A stretch of DNA of 64,000 nucleotides from Methylohalobius crimeensis 10Ki (GCF_000421465.1 NZ_ATXB01000001.1:2688996-2752995); one strand, 5' to 3'. Positions 9,871 to 19,516 are shown, counted from the first letter of the stretch. The notes: generated by a model from the letters alone, not told the origin. Program-made: numbers and translations.

Positions 9871-10458
9871 ATGCGCATGCGTCTGACGACATTCCTGTTT
9901 TGCCTGGCGCTCATCTCGCCTGTCATCGCGGTAGCCGAGCCGCCCTATTGGCAGCCCGGAGCAAGCTATCTCGGTTTTCAGGCGGGCTGGGGTAAAGGCT
10001 TTTCCGGCCATGGCGATACCCGCCAGGTGGAATACATCGCCGTCTTTCCCCACCTCGGTTTCGACATCTCCGGCATGGTGGGAACGGGGCGGTGGTACGG
10101 GGGCAACCTGGATCTTTTGTTCGAAGCCGAATATTTTTCCTCTCTGGAACCGCAGACGGGAGATTCGGCCGGCGGCGCGATCCTTCTCAGGCATAATTTC
10201 AGGCCCTGGCCGCGCCTGTCCCCTTATTTGGAGATTGGCTTCGGGGTGGGCTATTTGGATTTCGACCTGCGCGACCAAGCCGACGGCCTAATTTTTTACC
10301 CGCAATTCGGCGCCGGTCTGAATTATGCCATCTCGAGGCGACTCAACTTGAATGCAGGTTGGCGTTACCATCACATGTCCAATGCCGGCAGGGAGCAACC
10401 CAACAGCGGCATCGACGCCAATGTATTTTTGCTGGGCTTCTCCTACACATGGAACTGA
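9871..10458 (+). CDS. PagL-like lipid A 3-O-deacylase (outer-membrane beta barrel)
   Basis: Predicted outer-membrane enzyme that removes an acyl chain from lipid A. The product has a Sec signal peptide (LTTFLFCLALISPVIAVAEP), then alternating amphipathic strands, and ends in an aromatic residue followed by Asn (FSYTWN). The PagL-type motif HHMSNAG, carrying the presumed catalytic His and Ser, is near the C-terminus. Three in-frame ATGs occur (9844, 9871, 9877); 9871 has the best upstream purine run and gives a normal signal peptide. Stand-alone gene after the flagellar operon. Confidence 0.8.
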   Translation: MRMRLTTFLFCLALISPVIAVAEPPYWQPGASYLGFQAGWGKGFSGHGDTRQVEYIAVFPHLGFDISGMVGTGRWYGGNLDLLFEAEYFSSLEPQTGDSAGGAILLRHNFRPWPRLSPYLEIGFGVGYLDFDLRDQADGLIFYPQFGAGLNYAISRRLNLNAGWRYHHMSNAGREQPNSGIDANVFLLGFSYTWN

Positions 10459-10476
10459 AGACCATCAGGGTTGGTA

Positions 10477-11790
10477 ATGCGGCGGCTAAGGCATTTTTTC
10501 GGGCTGATAGTTCTAGCCCTCCTGCTCTTTTTGCTGAGCCTGCCCTTTCTCATCCTGGAGCGGCAAGCGCTTGTGGACCGAAAGCCCGCGCCCGCAGTCG
10601 CCGATGCCGATCATATTCAGGCTTTGGCGCGCCGCCTGAAGCGTGCTTTAGCGGCCCCCGGGGCGGCGCGGATACGTATCGACGAACAAGAATTACATAG
10701 CCTGATGGCATGGCTCGCCCGGGGCATCCCTCCGCTGTCGGGACGGGTCGTCGTCACGCCTCTTAAACTGGATATCGCCTTGACCCTGGTCTTGCCGGCC
10801 AACCCCGTCGGTCGATATCTCAACCTCCGCGCCGGCCTGATGCCCTCTCATGAGGGGGTGCAGCTGATGCCCCTGACCCTGGGCCGATTGAAACTTCCCG
10901 GAAAGATGACCCTGTGGATACTCCGCCATGGAACGGATCTCCTCCTCGGGGATCGCCAGGGGAGTACGCTGATCAATACCATCGAGGCCGTCTACCTGAC
11001 CCGAAACAAAGTAATCGTGGCGATTGCGTCCATGCCCCGAGTGCGAAGCGGATTGGCCCAATTATCGACGCGCTTGGATCAAATCCATACCCGCTTTTCC
11101 CCGCTGGGAGATCCCGAAACGATCCGGGCCCATTACGCCCGCTTGGCGGAAATCCGGCAGCGGGAATCGCTCCAACGCCCCGCTTCGCTGGCAAGATACA
11201 TAAGTCCATTGTTTCAGCTTGCCCAAAAACGCGCCCAAACCGGCGAAGAAGCGGCTGCGGAGAATCAGGCGGCGATTTTGGCCCTTGCCCTTTATTTCGG
11301 CGACACGCGCCTGGAGCGGATTCTCGGTCCCGTGCGGACGGGGAAGCTCTTATTCCACCGGCCCCGGAGGCGGGGGGTTCAGCTAGCCAAGCGCCGTGAT
11401 CTCATGCTGCACTTTATTCTATCGGCTGCCATCAAGATCATTACCGACCGGGGCATGGCGATGGCGGTCGGCGAGCTTAAGGAATTATTGGATACCTCTT
11501 CGGGAGGAAGCGGTTACAGCTTTGCCGATTTGGCGGCCGACCGAGCAGGCATTCGGTTTGCCCAAGCGGCCACCGATCCGGCGGGCGGAGCGCAGCGGAT
11601 GCAGAAACTGCTCGCCGGTCATGCGGATGAAAACCGGTTTTTTCCCGACATCACAGGCTTGCCGGAAGGATTCACAAAAGAGGCTTTCACACAACGTTTC
11701 CAGAGTTTGGAAAGTCCCGCCTACCGGACCATGGTGAAGGAAATCGACACGCGCATCGAACGCCTGCCGGCTTATAGAGGCCGCAACTGA
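10477..11790 (+). CDS. Membrane-anchored protein of unknown function
   Basis: I do not recognise a named family. The 437-residue product has one N-terminal transmembrane segment (LIVLALLLFLLSLPFLIL, residues about 11-29) and then a long soluble, presumably periplasmic, region rich in Arg and Leu. A distinctive block near the C-terminus reads SGYSFADLAADRAGIRFAQA. The ATG at 10477 is preferred to an upstream TTG. It starts 18 nt after the PagL-like gene and may be co-transcribed with it. Confidence 0.8.
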   Translation: MRRLRHFFGLIVLALLLFLLSLPFLILERQALVDRKPAPAVADADHIQALARRLKRALAAPGAARIRIDEQELHSLMAWLARGIPPLSGRVVVTPLKLDIALTLVLPANPVGRYLNLRAGLMPSHEGVQLMPLTLGRLKLPGKMTLWILRHGTDLLLGDRQGSTLINTIEAVYLTRNKVIVAIASMPRVRSGLAQLSTRLDQIHTRFSPLGDPETIRAHYARLAEIRQRESLQRPASLARYISPLFQLAQKRAQTGEEAAAENQAAILALALYFGDTRLERILGPVRTGKLLFHRPRRRGVQLAKRRDLMLHFILSAAIKIITDRGMAMAVGELKELLDTSSGGSGYSFADLAADRAGIRFAQAATDPAGGAQRMQKLLAGHADENRFFPDITGLPEGFTKEAFTQRFQSLESPAYRTMVKEIDTRIERLPAYRGRN

Positions 11791-11796
11791 AATCGC

Positions 11797-11817
11797 ATTT
11801 GCTTTAATCAAGCAAAT
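11797..11817. terminator. Weak AT-rich hairpin between convergent genes
   Basis: Inverted arms ATTTGCTT and AAGCAAAT with a 5-nt loop lie where the plus-strand gene ending at 11790 meets the minus-strand MOSC gene ending at 11804. It could serve as a bidirectional terminator, but the stem is AT-rich and overlaps the MOSC stop region, so this is tentative. Confidence 0.3.
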
Positions 11818-12610
11818 TAACCGGCGATCCGACTCGCAACGTTCCCCTCTCTTCGGGAATGACGTTTTGCCCGAAGTAGACTTTATGGTTACGTTTGCGA
11901 TAGGTGGCCAGTGTGGCTAAGGGTTCTTTCCCGGCAATTCTGCCCGTTGCCGGATCTACGGTGGTAATGCCGCAGCGGGAACAGGGTTTGGCCACGCGCA
12001 TGAAAATCCCGCCGACGGCGATCTGTCGCCAACCATCCTCGGCATAAGGCGGCGCCCCGGTTACCACCAGATTGGGGCGGAAGCGGCGCATGGGCAAGGG
12101 CTCGGGCAGACGGCGATTGAGATCGTCCAAGGAACTTTGCCCGATGAGAAGCAGCGGAAAACCGTCGGAGAAGGCGGTGTATCGTCCTTCCCCGGCATAG
12201 GCGGAATCCACCGGGCGCAAAGCGTCGTCGGGGAACCAGACCAGCCGGCAGGAAACGCCGATGGCCTCACTCAGCCATTGATCGGCTTCTTTTCCCACCG
12301 GCACCGCATCGACCCGATCGTTCCAAACCGCGACGTCCATCCGGTTTGGCTCAAAGTCCACGGCAGGCACCGGGAACTCGCCGCAGTCCGGATGGTGCAA
12401 CTTCAAACGATCGCCGGACAGAAGTTCGGATTGCACCACCGCCATCTGCGGAAATTCCCTTTGGGTCATAAAACGTCCCTCGGGCGTCACCACCATCCAA
12501 CGCCGATCGCAATGCAGCCCGAAACGGTCCAGATCCCGGGCGCGCACCTGAATCCCGCCCAAGGACTTGACCGGATACAGATAAATGGCGCTCAACACCG
12601 GACCGGTCAC
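11804..12610 (-). CDS. MOSC domain protein (YcbX-like, without ferredoxin domain)
   Basis: MOSC proteins handle molybdenum-cofactor sulfur chemistry; E. coli YcbX reduces N-hydroxylated compounds. The 268-residue product has the MOSC N-terminal barrel (IYLYPVKSLGGIQV) and the MOSC core with the conserved cysteine motif KPCSRCGITTVDPATG. It ends after the MOSC domain, so the 2Fe-2S ferredoxin domain of E. coli YcbX is absent; the electron donor must be another protein. Its start overlaps the end of fumC by 4 nt, indicating co-transcription. Confidence 0.88.
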   Translation of the reverse strand: MTGPVLSAIYLYPVKSLGGIQVRARDLDRFGLHCDRRWMVVTPEGRFMTQREFPQMAVVQSELLSGDRLKLHHPDCGEFPVPAVDFEPNRMDVAVWNDRVDAVPVGKEADQWLSEAIGVSCRLVWFPDDALRPVDSAYAGEGRYTAFSDGFPLLLIGQSSLDDLNRRLPEPLPMRRFRPNLVVTGAPPYAEDGWRQIAVGGIFMRVAKPCSRCGITTVDPATGRIAGKEPLATLATYRKRNHKVYFGQNVIPEERGTLRVGSPVNLLD

Positions 12611-14019
12611 GACTGGCCGATCCCGCCCTCGGTCAAATGCCCGGGATCGAGCAAACGCGCCAACTCGTCTCTCGGCAGATCGGTTTCTTCCGCCGCCACC
12701 TCGATGATCGGCCGCCCCTCCCGGTAAGCGCGCTTGGCGATCTCGGCGGCCTTCAGATAGCCCACCACGGGATTCAGCGCGGTCACCAGGATGGGATTTT
12801 TCGCCAGCGGCGCTTCCAGATTGTCGGATTTAATCTGAAAACCGGCCACCGCCTTGTCCGCCAATACGCGCGCGGCGTTGGCCAAAATTTCGATGCTCTG
12901 GAGCAGGTTGTAGGCGACCACCGGCAGCATGACGTTGAGCTGGAAATTGCCGGACTGGCCGGCCACGGTAATGGCGGCGTCGTTGCCGATCACCTGCGCC
13001 GCCACCATGCACACCGCCTCGGGTATCACCGGATTGACCTTGCCCGGCATAATCGAGCTGCCCGGCTGCAGCGCCGGCAGTTCGATCTCTCCCAGCCCCG
13101 CCAGGGGGCCCGAATTCATCCAGCGCAAATCGTTGGCGATCTTCATCAAACCGCAGGCAAGGGTTTTCAGTTGACCCGACAGCTCCACCGCCGTGTCCTG
13201 GCAGCTCAAGGATTCGAAAAAGGAATCGTTGGGCTTGAACGGCAGCTGGGTCACCTCGCCGAGGCGATCGGCGAAGCGGCGGGAGAATTCCGGATGGGCG
13301 TTGATGCCGGTACCCACCGCCGTTCCCCCTTGGGCGATTCGATACAGGCGCGGCAGAGTGGCCTCGATTCGCTCCAGACCAAAGCGGATCTGCGCCGCCC
13401 AGCCGGAAAGTTCCTGATCCACCCGGACCGGCATGGCATCCATCAAGTGCGTGCGGCCGGTCTTCACCGCTCCGGCCAGCTCTCGGGCGCGCTGCTCGAT
13501 CACTTCGGCCAAATGGCTCAGGGAGGATTTCAGTTGGTTATGGATTGCCAGCGCCGCGCTCACGTGCACCGCGGTGGGAATGGTGTCGTTGCTGCTCTGG
13601 CTCATGTTGACGTGATCGTTGGGACTGACGTCCTTGCCGCCGGCTTGTTCCGCCAAGGCGGCGATCACCTCGTTCACGTTCATATTGGTGCTGGTGCCGG
13701 AGCCGGTTTGAAACACATCCACCGGAAACTGATCGGAATATTCCCCGGCCAAAATCCGATCGGCCGCCTGAACGACGGCATCGGCTATGGGCTCGTCGAG
13801 CAACCCCAGATCCCGATTGACCTCGGCAGCGGTCCGTTTGATCAAGGCCACCGCGTCGATGAAAGCCGGCGGCAGGCGCAACCCGCTGACGGCGAAATTC
13901 TCCACCGCGCGTTGGGTCTGGGCACCGTAGAGCGCCTCGACCGGTACTCGCACCTCCCCCATGCTGTCTTTTTCGAGTCGAAATGCCTTCTCGTCGCTGT
14001 TCGAATCTGTTTGTGTCAT
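12607..14019 (-). CDS. fumC: Class II fumarate hydratase
   Basis: Interconverts fumarate and malate in the TCA cycle; iron-independent cytosolic homotetramer. The 470-residue protein carries the superfamily signature GSSIMPGKVNP and the active-site blocks TGSGTSTNMNVNEV, HVNMSQSSNDTIPTAVH and GTAVGTGINAHP. The first 18 residues before MGEVRVPVEALYGAQTQRA are variable, so a start at that inner Met is conceivable. It is followed by the overlapping MOSC gene. Confidence 0.97.
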   Translation of the reverse strand: MTQTDSNSDEKAFRLEKDSMGEVRVPVEALYGAQTQRAVENFAVSGLRLPPAFIDAVALIKRTAAEVNRDLGLLDEPIADAVVQAADRILAGEYSDQFPVDVFQTGSGTSTNMNVNEVIAALAEQAGGKDVSPNDHVNMSQSSNDTIPTAVHVSAALAIHNQLKSSLSHLAEVIEQRARELAGAVKTGRTHLMDAMPVRVDQELSGWAAQIRFGLERIEATLPRLYRIAQGGTAVGTGINAHPEFSRRFADRLGEVTQLPFKPNDSFFESLSCQDTAVELSGQLKTLACGLMKIANDLRWMNSGPLAGLGEIELPALQPGSSIMPGKVNPVIPEAVCMVAAQVIGNDAAITVAGQSGNFQLNVMLPVVAYNLLQSIEILANAARVLADKAVAGFQIKSDNLEAPLAKNPILVTALNPVVGYLKAAEIAKRAYREGRPIIEVAAEETDLPRDELARLLDPGHLTEGGIGQS

Positions 14020-14156
14020 CGCATCACTCCCATTTTTGAAACGACCTATGTTTCTTTAGGTTAGAGACGTGAACATCGGGTGTACCGGGCAAGGGGGTTG
14101 CGGTTCCGGAGCGCTCTCTCCGGCTCTCATCGTGAACGCTGGATTGACTCAATGTC

Positions 14157-14915
14157 TTATACACACCCAAGATCTGAATTTTTCATTTCGCGCTGCCGCA
14201 GTACCTCGTACAAAAGTACGCCGGCAGCCACCGACAGGTTCAGACTTTCCACCGATCCCGCCATGGGCAGCTTGACCAGAAAATCGCAACATTGGCGGGT
14301 CAGACGTCGAAGCCCCTTGCCCTCGGCCCCCAAGACCAAGGCCAACGGCCCTTTCAAATCCGCCTCGAACGCCACTTGTTCCGCTTCCCCCGCCGCCCCG
14401 GCAATCCAAACCCCGGCCTCCTTCAAACGGCGCAAGGTGCGCGCCAGATTGGTGACCCGATAGATGGGTACCGTTTCGGCACCGCCGCAGGCGACCTTGT
14501 ACACGGTGGGGGTCAACCCCACCGTGCGATCCTTGGGCACGACCACCCCCGTGACTCCGGTGGCGTCGGCGGTTCGAAGACACGCGCCGAGGTTGTGGGG
14601 ATCCTGAACCTGATCCAGGACCAGGAAGAGGGGCTTTTCCGTGGCCGAAAGTCGTTCTTCCAACTCGCGCTCACCCTTCTCGGGGGGCAAAGCCACCTCC
14701 AATACGATTCCCTGATGGTGGGAGCTGTCCGCGAGCCGGTCCAGGCGCTTGCGATCGGTCGTCTCCACGGGAATATCGAGCGCCTCCAAGCGTTCCCGCA
14801 GGGCCAGAAGCTTGCGGTCCGGACTTCGGTTCAGCCAGGCCCGGCGGGTTTGCTCCGGAACGTGTTCCAGCGCCGTGCGCGCCGCATGCAAGCCGAAAAT
14901 CCGCATGCCGATCAC
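14157..14915 (-). CDS. rlmB: 23S rRNA (guanosine-2251-2'-O)-methyltransferase RlmB
   Basis: SpoU-family knotted methyltransferase that modifies G2251 in the peptidyl-transferase loop. The 252-residue protein has the N-terminal RNA-binding substrate domain (IFGLHAARTALEH). SPOUT motifs follow: DQVQDPHNLGACLRTADATG, VLGAEGKGLRRL, and the knot motif VESLNLSVAAGVLLYEVLRQ. Its ATG overlaps the rnr stop by 4 nt, the classic rnr-rlmB arrangement. Confidence 0.96.
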   Translation of the reverse strand: MIGMRIFGLHAARTALEHVPEQTRRAWLNRSPDRKLLALRERLEALDIPVETTDRKRLDRLADSSHHQGIVLEVALPPEKGERELEERLSATEKPLFLVLDQVQDPHNLGACLRTADATGVTGVVVPKDRTVGLTPTVYKVACGGAETVPIYRVTNLARTLRRLKEAGVWIAGAAGEAEQVAFEADLKGPLALVLGAEGKGLRRLTRQCCDFLVKLPMAGSVESLNLSVAAGVLLYEVLRQREMKNSDLGCV

Positions 14916-17278
14916 GCCGCCGCTTTCTTGCTGCGCCGCCGACGGCTGCGCTTGGACTTGGACTTGGGCTTGGCAGGCGCCAGCGGGGCGATCAATTCCA
15001 GGTCGATCTTGCGCTCGTCCAGGTCCACCCGCGCCACCTTGACCCGCACCACGTCACCGGTGCGGTAACGAATGTGGGTGCGCTCTCCGATCAAGCAATG
15101 GCGAACCGGGTCGAAGTGATAAAAATCCTGGCCCAGGGTGGAAATATGCACCAATCCTTCGACGAATATGTCCTTGAGTTCCACGAAGAAACCGAAGGAG
15201 GTGACCGCCGAGATCACCCCGTCGAATTCCTCGCCCACCTTATCCAGCATATATTCGCATTTGAGCCAGGCGATCACGTCCCAAGAGGCCTCGTCGGCGC
15301 GCCGTTCGGTCATGGAACAGTGCTCGCCGATGGTCTTGAGTTCCGACTGGGAGTAGCTAAAATCCTTCGCCTGCCCTCCTTGCAATGCGTGGCGAATGGC
15401 GCGATGAACCAGGAGATCGGGGTAACGCCGGATCGGCGAAGTGTAATGGGTGTACCATTCCAGCGCGAGGCCGAAATGGCCTTTTTTCTCGGGGCTGTAG
15501 ACCGCCTGGGAGAGGGTACGCAGCAGGATGGTCCGGATCAGATGGGCGTCGGGCCGATCGCGCGCCTGCTTGAGCACCGCCATGAAATCTCCCGGCTCGG
15601 GCTGATCCCCGCCCGGCAGCTTCAAACCCAGTTCGGCCAGAAACTGACGCACCTCGGCCACCCTATCTTGAGCGGGGCCTTCGTGGATGCGACGCAGATA
15701 GGGCATTTTCTTGCGGTCCAGGAAGCGCGCGGTGGCGGCGTTGGCGGCGATCATGCACTCTTCGATCAACTTATGGGCGTCGTTGCGCACCACCGGTTCG
15801 ATGCGTTCGATCTTGCGCGCTTCTCCGAAGACGATCCGCGCCTCGTCGGTATCGAAATCCATGGTGCCGCGCCGTTCCCGCTCCCGGCGCAGGGCGTGAT
15901 AAACCCCATATAAATTTTCCAGATGTTCGACCAAATCCCGATATTTCTTGCGCAGGGTGCGATCCTTGTCCACCAGCATGGCCGCCACCTCGGTATAGGT
16001 CAGGCGGGCATGGGAGCGCAACACGCCTTCGTAGAATTTGGAACGCACCAGGCGGCCGTCCCGGTCGATCAGCATCTCGCACACCATGCACAGGCGGTCC
16101 ACCTGGGGATTGAGGGAACAGAGGCCGTTGGATAGGACCTCCGGGAGCATGGGAATCACTTGTTGCGGAAAATACACGGAGTTGCCCCGTTTGAGCGCCT
16201 CTTGATCCAGGGCACTACCGGGCCGGACATAGTGGGAGACGTCGGCGATGGCCACTATCAGACGCCAACCCTTGGGGGTCGGCCGGCAATAAACCGCATC
16301 GTCGAAATCGCGCGCATCCTCCCCATCGATGGTCACCAGGGGCACATCGCGCAGGTCGACCCTCCCCTGCTTGGCCGCTTCCGGCACTTCCTCGCCGAAC
16401 TCGCGGGATTCCTCCAATACTTCCTCGGGCCATTGGGACGGAATGCCGAAGGCCCGAATGGCCACTTCGATTTCCATTCCCGGCGCCATGTGCTCCCCCA
16501 GCACTTCCACGATCCGTCCGATGGGGCGCCTGCGTCGCGTCGGCTGTTCGACGATGTCGGCCACGACGATTTGATCGGGTTGGACGTCATTCAGGAGTTC
16601 TTCGGGAATCAGAATATCCTGGGTGATGCGCTTGTTATCCGGCACCACATAGGCGATGCCGCGCTCGACGAACAAGCGCCCCACCACCCTTTCGTGGCCG
16701 CGCTCCAGAATCTCCACGATGCTCCCTTCCCGGCGCCCTCGGCGATCCACCCCGGTCACGCAAGCGACGGCGCGATCGCCGTGAAACACTTGCCGCATTT
16801 CCCGCGGCGACAGAAAGAGATCTTCGCCGCCTTCATCCGGGGTCAGGAAACCGAAACCGTCGGGATGCCCGATCACGCGGCCGCTCATCAGATCCTCGCG
16901 GTTAATCAAACAATAACGGTCGCGCCGGTTTCGAAGCAGCTGACCGTCCCGGGCCATCGCCTTCAAACGATGCTGCAGGGATTCCAAGTCACTCGCTTCC
17001 TCCACGCCCAGGCAATCGGCGATTTCCTCGAAAGCCAGAGGAATCCCTTTTTCTTTAAGCAAGAGAAGAATCGCCTCGCGGCTGGGGATCGGGCGTTCGT
17101 ATTTTCGGGCCTCGCGTTCGGCGTAAGGGTCCTGAATTTTAAATCGTCGCGAATTTGAAGCGGCCGATTCCTTGGGGAGGCGCTTTCCGCGCTTTTGAGC
17201 CGGCGCCTGCCGAGCCCCGGTCTTAGCGGGACGTTTGGTTTTATTTTTGCTTGGGCCGTTTTTCGGATTCCTTGCCAT
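14912..17278 (-). CDS. rnr: Ribonuclease R
   Basis: Processive 3'-5' exoribonuclease that degrades structured RNA. The order is a basic N-terminus, a winged-helix region (REAILLLLKEKGIPLAFEEI), cold-shock domains, the RNB catalytic domain with the Asp cluster DGEDARDFDD, and a C-terminal S1 domain. The tail is very Lys/Arg-rich (KSKSKRSRRRRSKK). The start at 17278 gives MARNPKNG; an earlier in-frame codon would add ten unlikely residues. 788 residues, normal for RNase R. Confidence 0.97.
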   Translation of the reverse strand: MARNPKNGPSKNKTKRPAKTGARQAPAQKRGKRLPKESAASNSRRFKIQDPYAEREARKYERPIPSREAILLLLKEKGIPLAFEEIADCLGVEEASDLESLQHRLKAMARDGQLLRNRRDRYCLINREDLMSGRVIGHPDGFGFLTPDEGGEDLFLSPREMRQVFHGDRAVACVTGVDRRGRREGSIVEILERGHERVVGRLFVERGIAYVVPDNKRITQDILIPEELLNDVQPDQIVVADIVEQPTRRRRPIGRIVEVLGEHMAPGMEIEVAIRAFGIPSQWPEEVLEESREFGEEVPEAAKQGRVDLRDVPLVTIDGEDARDFDDAVYCRPTPKGWRLIVAIADVSHYVRPGSALDQEALKRGNSVYFPQQVIPMLPEVLSNGLCSLNPQVDRLCMVCEMLIDRDGRLVRSKFYEGVLRSHARLTYTEVAAMLVDKDRTLRKKYRDLVEHLENLYGVYHALRRERERRGTMDFDTDEARIVFGEARKIERIEPVVRNDAHKLIEECMIAANAATARFLDRKKMPYLRRIHEGPAQDRVAEVRQFLAELGLKLPGGDQPEPGDFMAVLKQARDRPDAHLIRTILLRTLSQAVYSPEKKGHFGLALEWYTHYTSPIRRYPDLLVHRAIRHALQGGQAKDFSYSQSELKTIGEHCSMTERRADEASWDVIAWLKCEYMLDKVGEEFDGVISAVTSFGFFVELKDIFVEGLVHISTLGQDFYHFDPVRHCLIGERTHIRYRTGDVVRVKVARVDLDERKIDLELIAPLAPAKPKSKSKRSRRRRSKKAAA

Positions 17279-17309
17279 ACACACAATTTCTATAATTTGT
17301 AATCTCAAG

Positions 17310-17338
17310 TTGACATCTTAGCACGTAGGCGCTATATT
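17310..17338 (+). promoter_or_regulatory. Sigma-70 promoter of tRNA-Leu
   Basis: A consensus -35 TTGACA at 17310-17315 and a -10 TATATT at 17333-17338 are separated by exactly 17 nt. Transcription would start near 17345, about 6 nt before the tRNA, as expected for a strong stable-RNA promoter. Confidence 0.85.
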
Positions 17339-17350
17339 TTCCTTTTATTC

Positions 17351-17437
17351 GCCGAGGTGGCGGAATTGGTAGACGCGCATGGTTCAGGTCCATGTGGGGG
17401 AGACCCCGTGGAGGTTCAAGTCCTCTCCTCGGCACCA
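17351..17437 (+). tRNA. tRNA-Leu (anticodon CAG)
   Basis: An 87-nt class II tRNA with encoded CCA. The acceptor stem pairs GCCGAGG with CCTCGGC. The D-loop carries AATTGGTAGACGCGC. The anticodon arm CATGG-TTCAGGT-CCATG shows CAG at 17385-17387. A variable arm and the T-loop GTTCAAGTC follow. It has its own sigma-70 promoter upstream and a terminator downstream. Confidence 0.97.
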
Positions 17438-17448
17438 ATTCCCTGAAA

Positions 17449-17483
17449 GGGGCGAGCCCGAGAAATCGGACTCGCCCCTTTTT
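17449..17483 (+). terminator. Rho-independent terminator after tRNA-Leu
   Basis: A GC-rich stem (GGGGCGAGCCCGA with TCGGACTCGCCCC, one mismatch) is followed directly by a run of five T. It lies 11 nt after the tRNA CCA end. Confidence 0.9.
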
Positions 17484-17602
17484 CATTGGTGCCTCACATG
17501 CATTTAACTATCCTAAGCGACTCTGCCGGAAAGACTCCGCCGACTCCCGGCTTGCATCGAGGCAATCGCATCCCGCCCGATAAAAAGACGTTTTTATGAC
17601 GC

Positions 17603-17634
17603 AAAAAATCCGCCCCGGCCAAAACCGGGGCGGA
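17603..17634 (-). terminator. Rho-independent terminator of the small secreted-protein gene
   Basis: The stem TCCGCCCCGG / CCGGGGCGGA at 17609-17634 is followed, on the minus strand, by a T-run (17603-17608). It sits 39 nt after the stop of the minus-strand gene ending at 17673. Confidence 0.88.
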
Positions 17635-17672
17635 TGATGAGGGAAGGGTTTTCCCTCCTGACAATCAATCAA

Positions 17673-18053
17673 TCAGGCAGGCGGCAGAGAATTGGCAATT
17701 TCCAAGGCCTCTTCCAGCTTTTCTCCTGCGCCGGTGAAATCCCCCCGCTTGGTCATGCCGCGAGCCTGGCGCAAACGACCGGACAACCGTTGGATTTTGG
17801 CACCGTACGCATCACCGGTGATTTCCTTATAGTACTGCTTAGCTTCGCTGATTTTATTCAGCAACGCATCGGCATCAGTGCCTTCATTGGAAATGGCAAT
17901 CGCTTCGGTGACCGCCTTTTTGACGTCGGAAATGGCCTGATTAACCCCCTCTGCGGACTCGGCAGCGATCGCACTTGTGGGAGCCATGCCCACCATAGTC
18001 CCCGCCGAAGCGGCGATCATGGCAGCGGTCAGTACCTTTCTAATCGTTTTCAT
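17673..18053 (-). CDS. Small secreted helical protein of unknown function
   Basis: A 126-residue product with a clear Sec signal peptide ending ...PTSAIAAES. The mature part is predicted all-helical with regular Ala, Glu and Lys spacing (SDVKKAVTEAIAISNEG, RGDFTGAGEKLEEALEIANS). It has no His-rich repeats, so it is not an obvious SmbP-type metal binder like the gene at 59703. It is monocistronic, with its own terminator and an AT-rich upstream region. Confidence 0.8.
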   Translation of the reverse strand: MKTIRKVLTAAMIAASAGTMVGMAPTSAIAAESAEGVNQAISDVKKAVTEAIAISNEGTDADALLNKISEAKQYYKEITGDAYGAKIQRLSGRLRQARGMTKRGDFTGAGEKLEEALEIANSLPPA

Positions 18054-18138
18054 CAGTCAAACCCCTTTCGGTGATTCTTATCAAAAAATATAAAATACTA
18101 TTACTAAGCTTTATGGCAGCTGAATGAGTACAGCCTAA

Positions 18139-18158
18139 GTGACAGCCATAGCTGTCAC
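18139..18158. repeat. Perfect inverted repeat between the secreted-protein gene and tilS
   Basis: Two 8-nt arms, GTGACAGC and GCTGTCAC, surround the loop CATA. It lies 6 nt after the tilS stop and about 85 nt upstream of the secreted-protein start. There is no adjacent T-run, so it may be an operator or a processing hairpin rather than a terminator. Confidence 0.5.
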
Positions 18159-18163
18159 ACGCT

Positions 18164-19516
18164 CTAGGATTCTATCACAACCGCGTCATATGCAAAGCCC
18201 CCGCTCACCTTCCAGTGCAATAAAATTCCCTCCTCGCCCGGTTCCGCGGCAAACGGCTCGCAGACCCACAAGTCGGCCACCGCGGCCAACTCACCGCGGA
18301 TAAATATCAACGGCAATCGCGCCCGCGTCCACGGCGGCACCCCCCGTTCCTGAAACAATTTCTTCAAACAACGGCGGCCTTCCCGGCCCGGCAAACGGCA
18401 CCGTTCGCCGCCTCGTCGATAGCGGATCTGAATACCGCCGCCGCGCCATACCCGTTTGGCGATACCCTCTCCAAAGGCGGGCACGGATTCAAGCTCCCCG
18501 CCCCCCGGCAACTTCATGGGCGTGTCTCCATCCCAATCCGCCTGCCAACCGGGCTCGGGAAGGAGCTGCGGCGACAAGGCATACAACCGCCCCCGATAGC
18601 GGCGGATTTGACCTTCCGGCCATTCGATCCTGGGCTGCCGATCCGTGGCGGCAGTGACCGCTTCGGTGGCAATTCGCTCAAGCAGCACCTCCGAAGGGCT
18701 GCGGAATCCGCGTTGTTTCAACCAAGCCCGCAATAACCAACGGCTCCGGGGCCGATCAAGACCGGCCAGCACGGCTGCATCCAAGCCGCCGCCGGCATCG
18801 ATCGCCGTTTGTAGAAGCGGCGTCAAGGTCTCGTCCAACAATGCCCGGGCTTCGCCGCAGTGACGGGCGCTGCGGGCGATGGTTCGAGCGCACGCGGGCC
18901 AGCGGGCACGGATCAGGGGGAAAATTCGGTGACGCAGATAATTGCGATCGAAAGCCAAATCCCGATTGGCGGGGTCCTCGATCCAATCCAGCCGGCGACT
19001 TTCGGCGTAATCGAGCAAGGTTCGCCGGGGCACGTCCAGCAAGGGACGCAGCAACCGCCCGGCGCCCAGTTCGGCCGTGGGTGGCATGCCCGCCAATCCC
19101 CCCGGCCCCGCGCCGCGCAACAACTGCAACAGCACCGTTTCGGCTTGATCGTCTTGATGTTGGGCCAGCAGGAGCGCGGCACCGGCTTCCAGCCATTCTT
19201 CCCAAGCCCGATAGCGGGCGTTGCGCGCCGCCTCCTCGGGGCTTTCCCCGACGCCGGGACGAGCTTCGACCGACAACACGCGACAGGGAAGACGCAAGCG
19301 ACCACACACACTTTGACAGTGCTCGGCCCAGCGGCCCGCGTCGGGATGGAGATTGTGGTTGACATGCATGGCACCGAACCTCGCCTCCTTGCTCCCCAGC
19401 CGGGCACAGAGATCCAGTAAAACGTGGGAGTCCGCTCCCCCGCTATAGCCAATCCAATAAAAGCTGGCGGGATGCTGCGAAAGGAATCGCCTTAAACCGC
19501 CCAGCAAGCCGGTCAT
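18164..19516 (-). CDS. tilS: tRNA(Ile)-lysidine synthase
   Basis: Converts C34 of the CAU-anticodon tRNA-Ile to lysidine so that it reads AUA; essential in most bacteria. The N-terminal PP-loop ATPase motif is [12 protein letters not shown]. The TilS-specific block [20 protein letters not shown] follows, and then a C-terminal tRNA-binding part ([20 protein letters not shown]). 450 residues. The ATG overlaps the accA stop by 4 nt, an accA-tilS order common in gammaproteobacteria. Confidence 0.95.
   Translation of the reverse strand: MTGLLGGLRRFLSQHPASFYWIGYSGGADSHVLLDLCARLGSKEARFGAMHVNHNLHPDAGRWAEHCQSVCGRLRLPCRVLSVEARPGVGESPEEAARNARYRAWEEWLEAGAALLLAQHQDDQAETVLLQLLRGAGPGGLAGMPPTAELGAGRLLRPLLDVPRRTLLDYAESRRLDWIEDPANRDLAFDRNYLRHRIFPLIRARWPACARTIARSARHCGEARALLDETLTPLLQTAIDAGGGLDAAVLAGLDRPRSRWLLRAWLKQRGFRSPSEVLLERIATEAVTAATDRQPRIEWPEGQIRRYRGRLYALSPQLLPEPGWQADWDGDTPMKLPGGGELESVPAFGEGIAKRVWRGGGIQIRYRRGGERCRLPGREGRRCLKKLFQERGVPPWTRARLPLIFIRGELAAVADLWVCEPFAAEPGEEGILLHWKVSGGFAYDAVVIES

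Noticed and set aside
12637..14064. A 475-residue open frame on the plus strand opposite fumC
   Set aside because: It is exactly antisense to a well-supported fumarase, is rich in His, Gly and Gln as expected for a GC-rich shadow frame, and shows no family motif.
16160..17158. A 332-residue open frame opposite rnr
   Set aside because: Antisense to the RNase R catalytic region and without any independent support.
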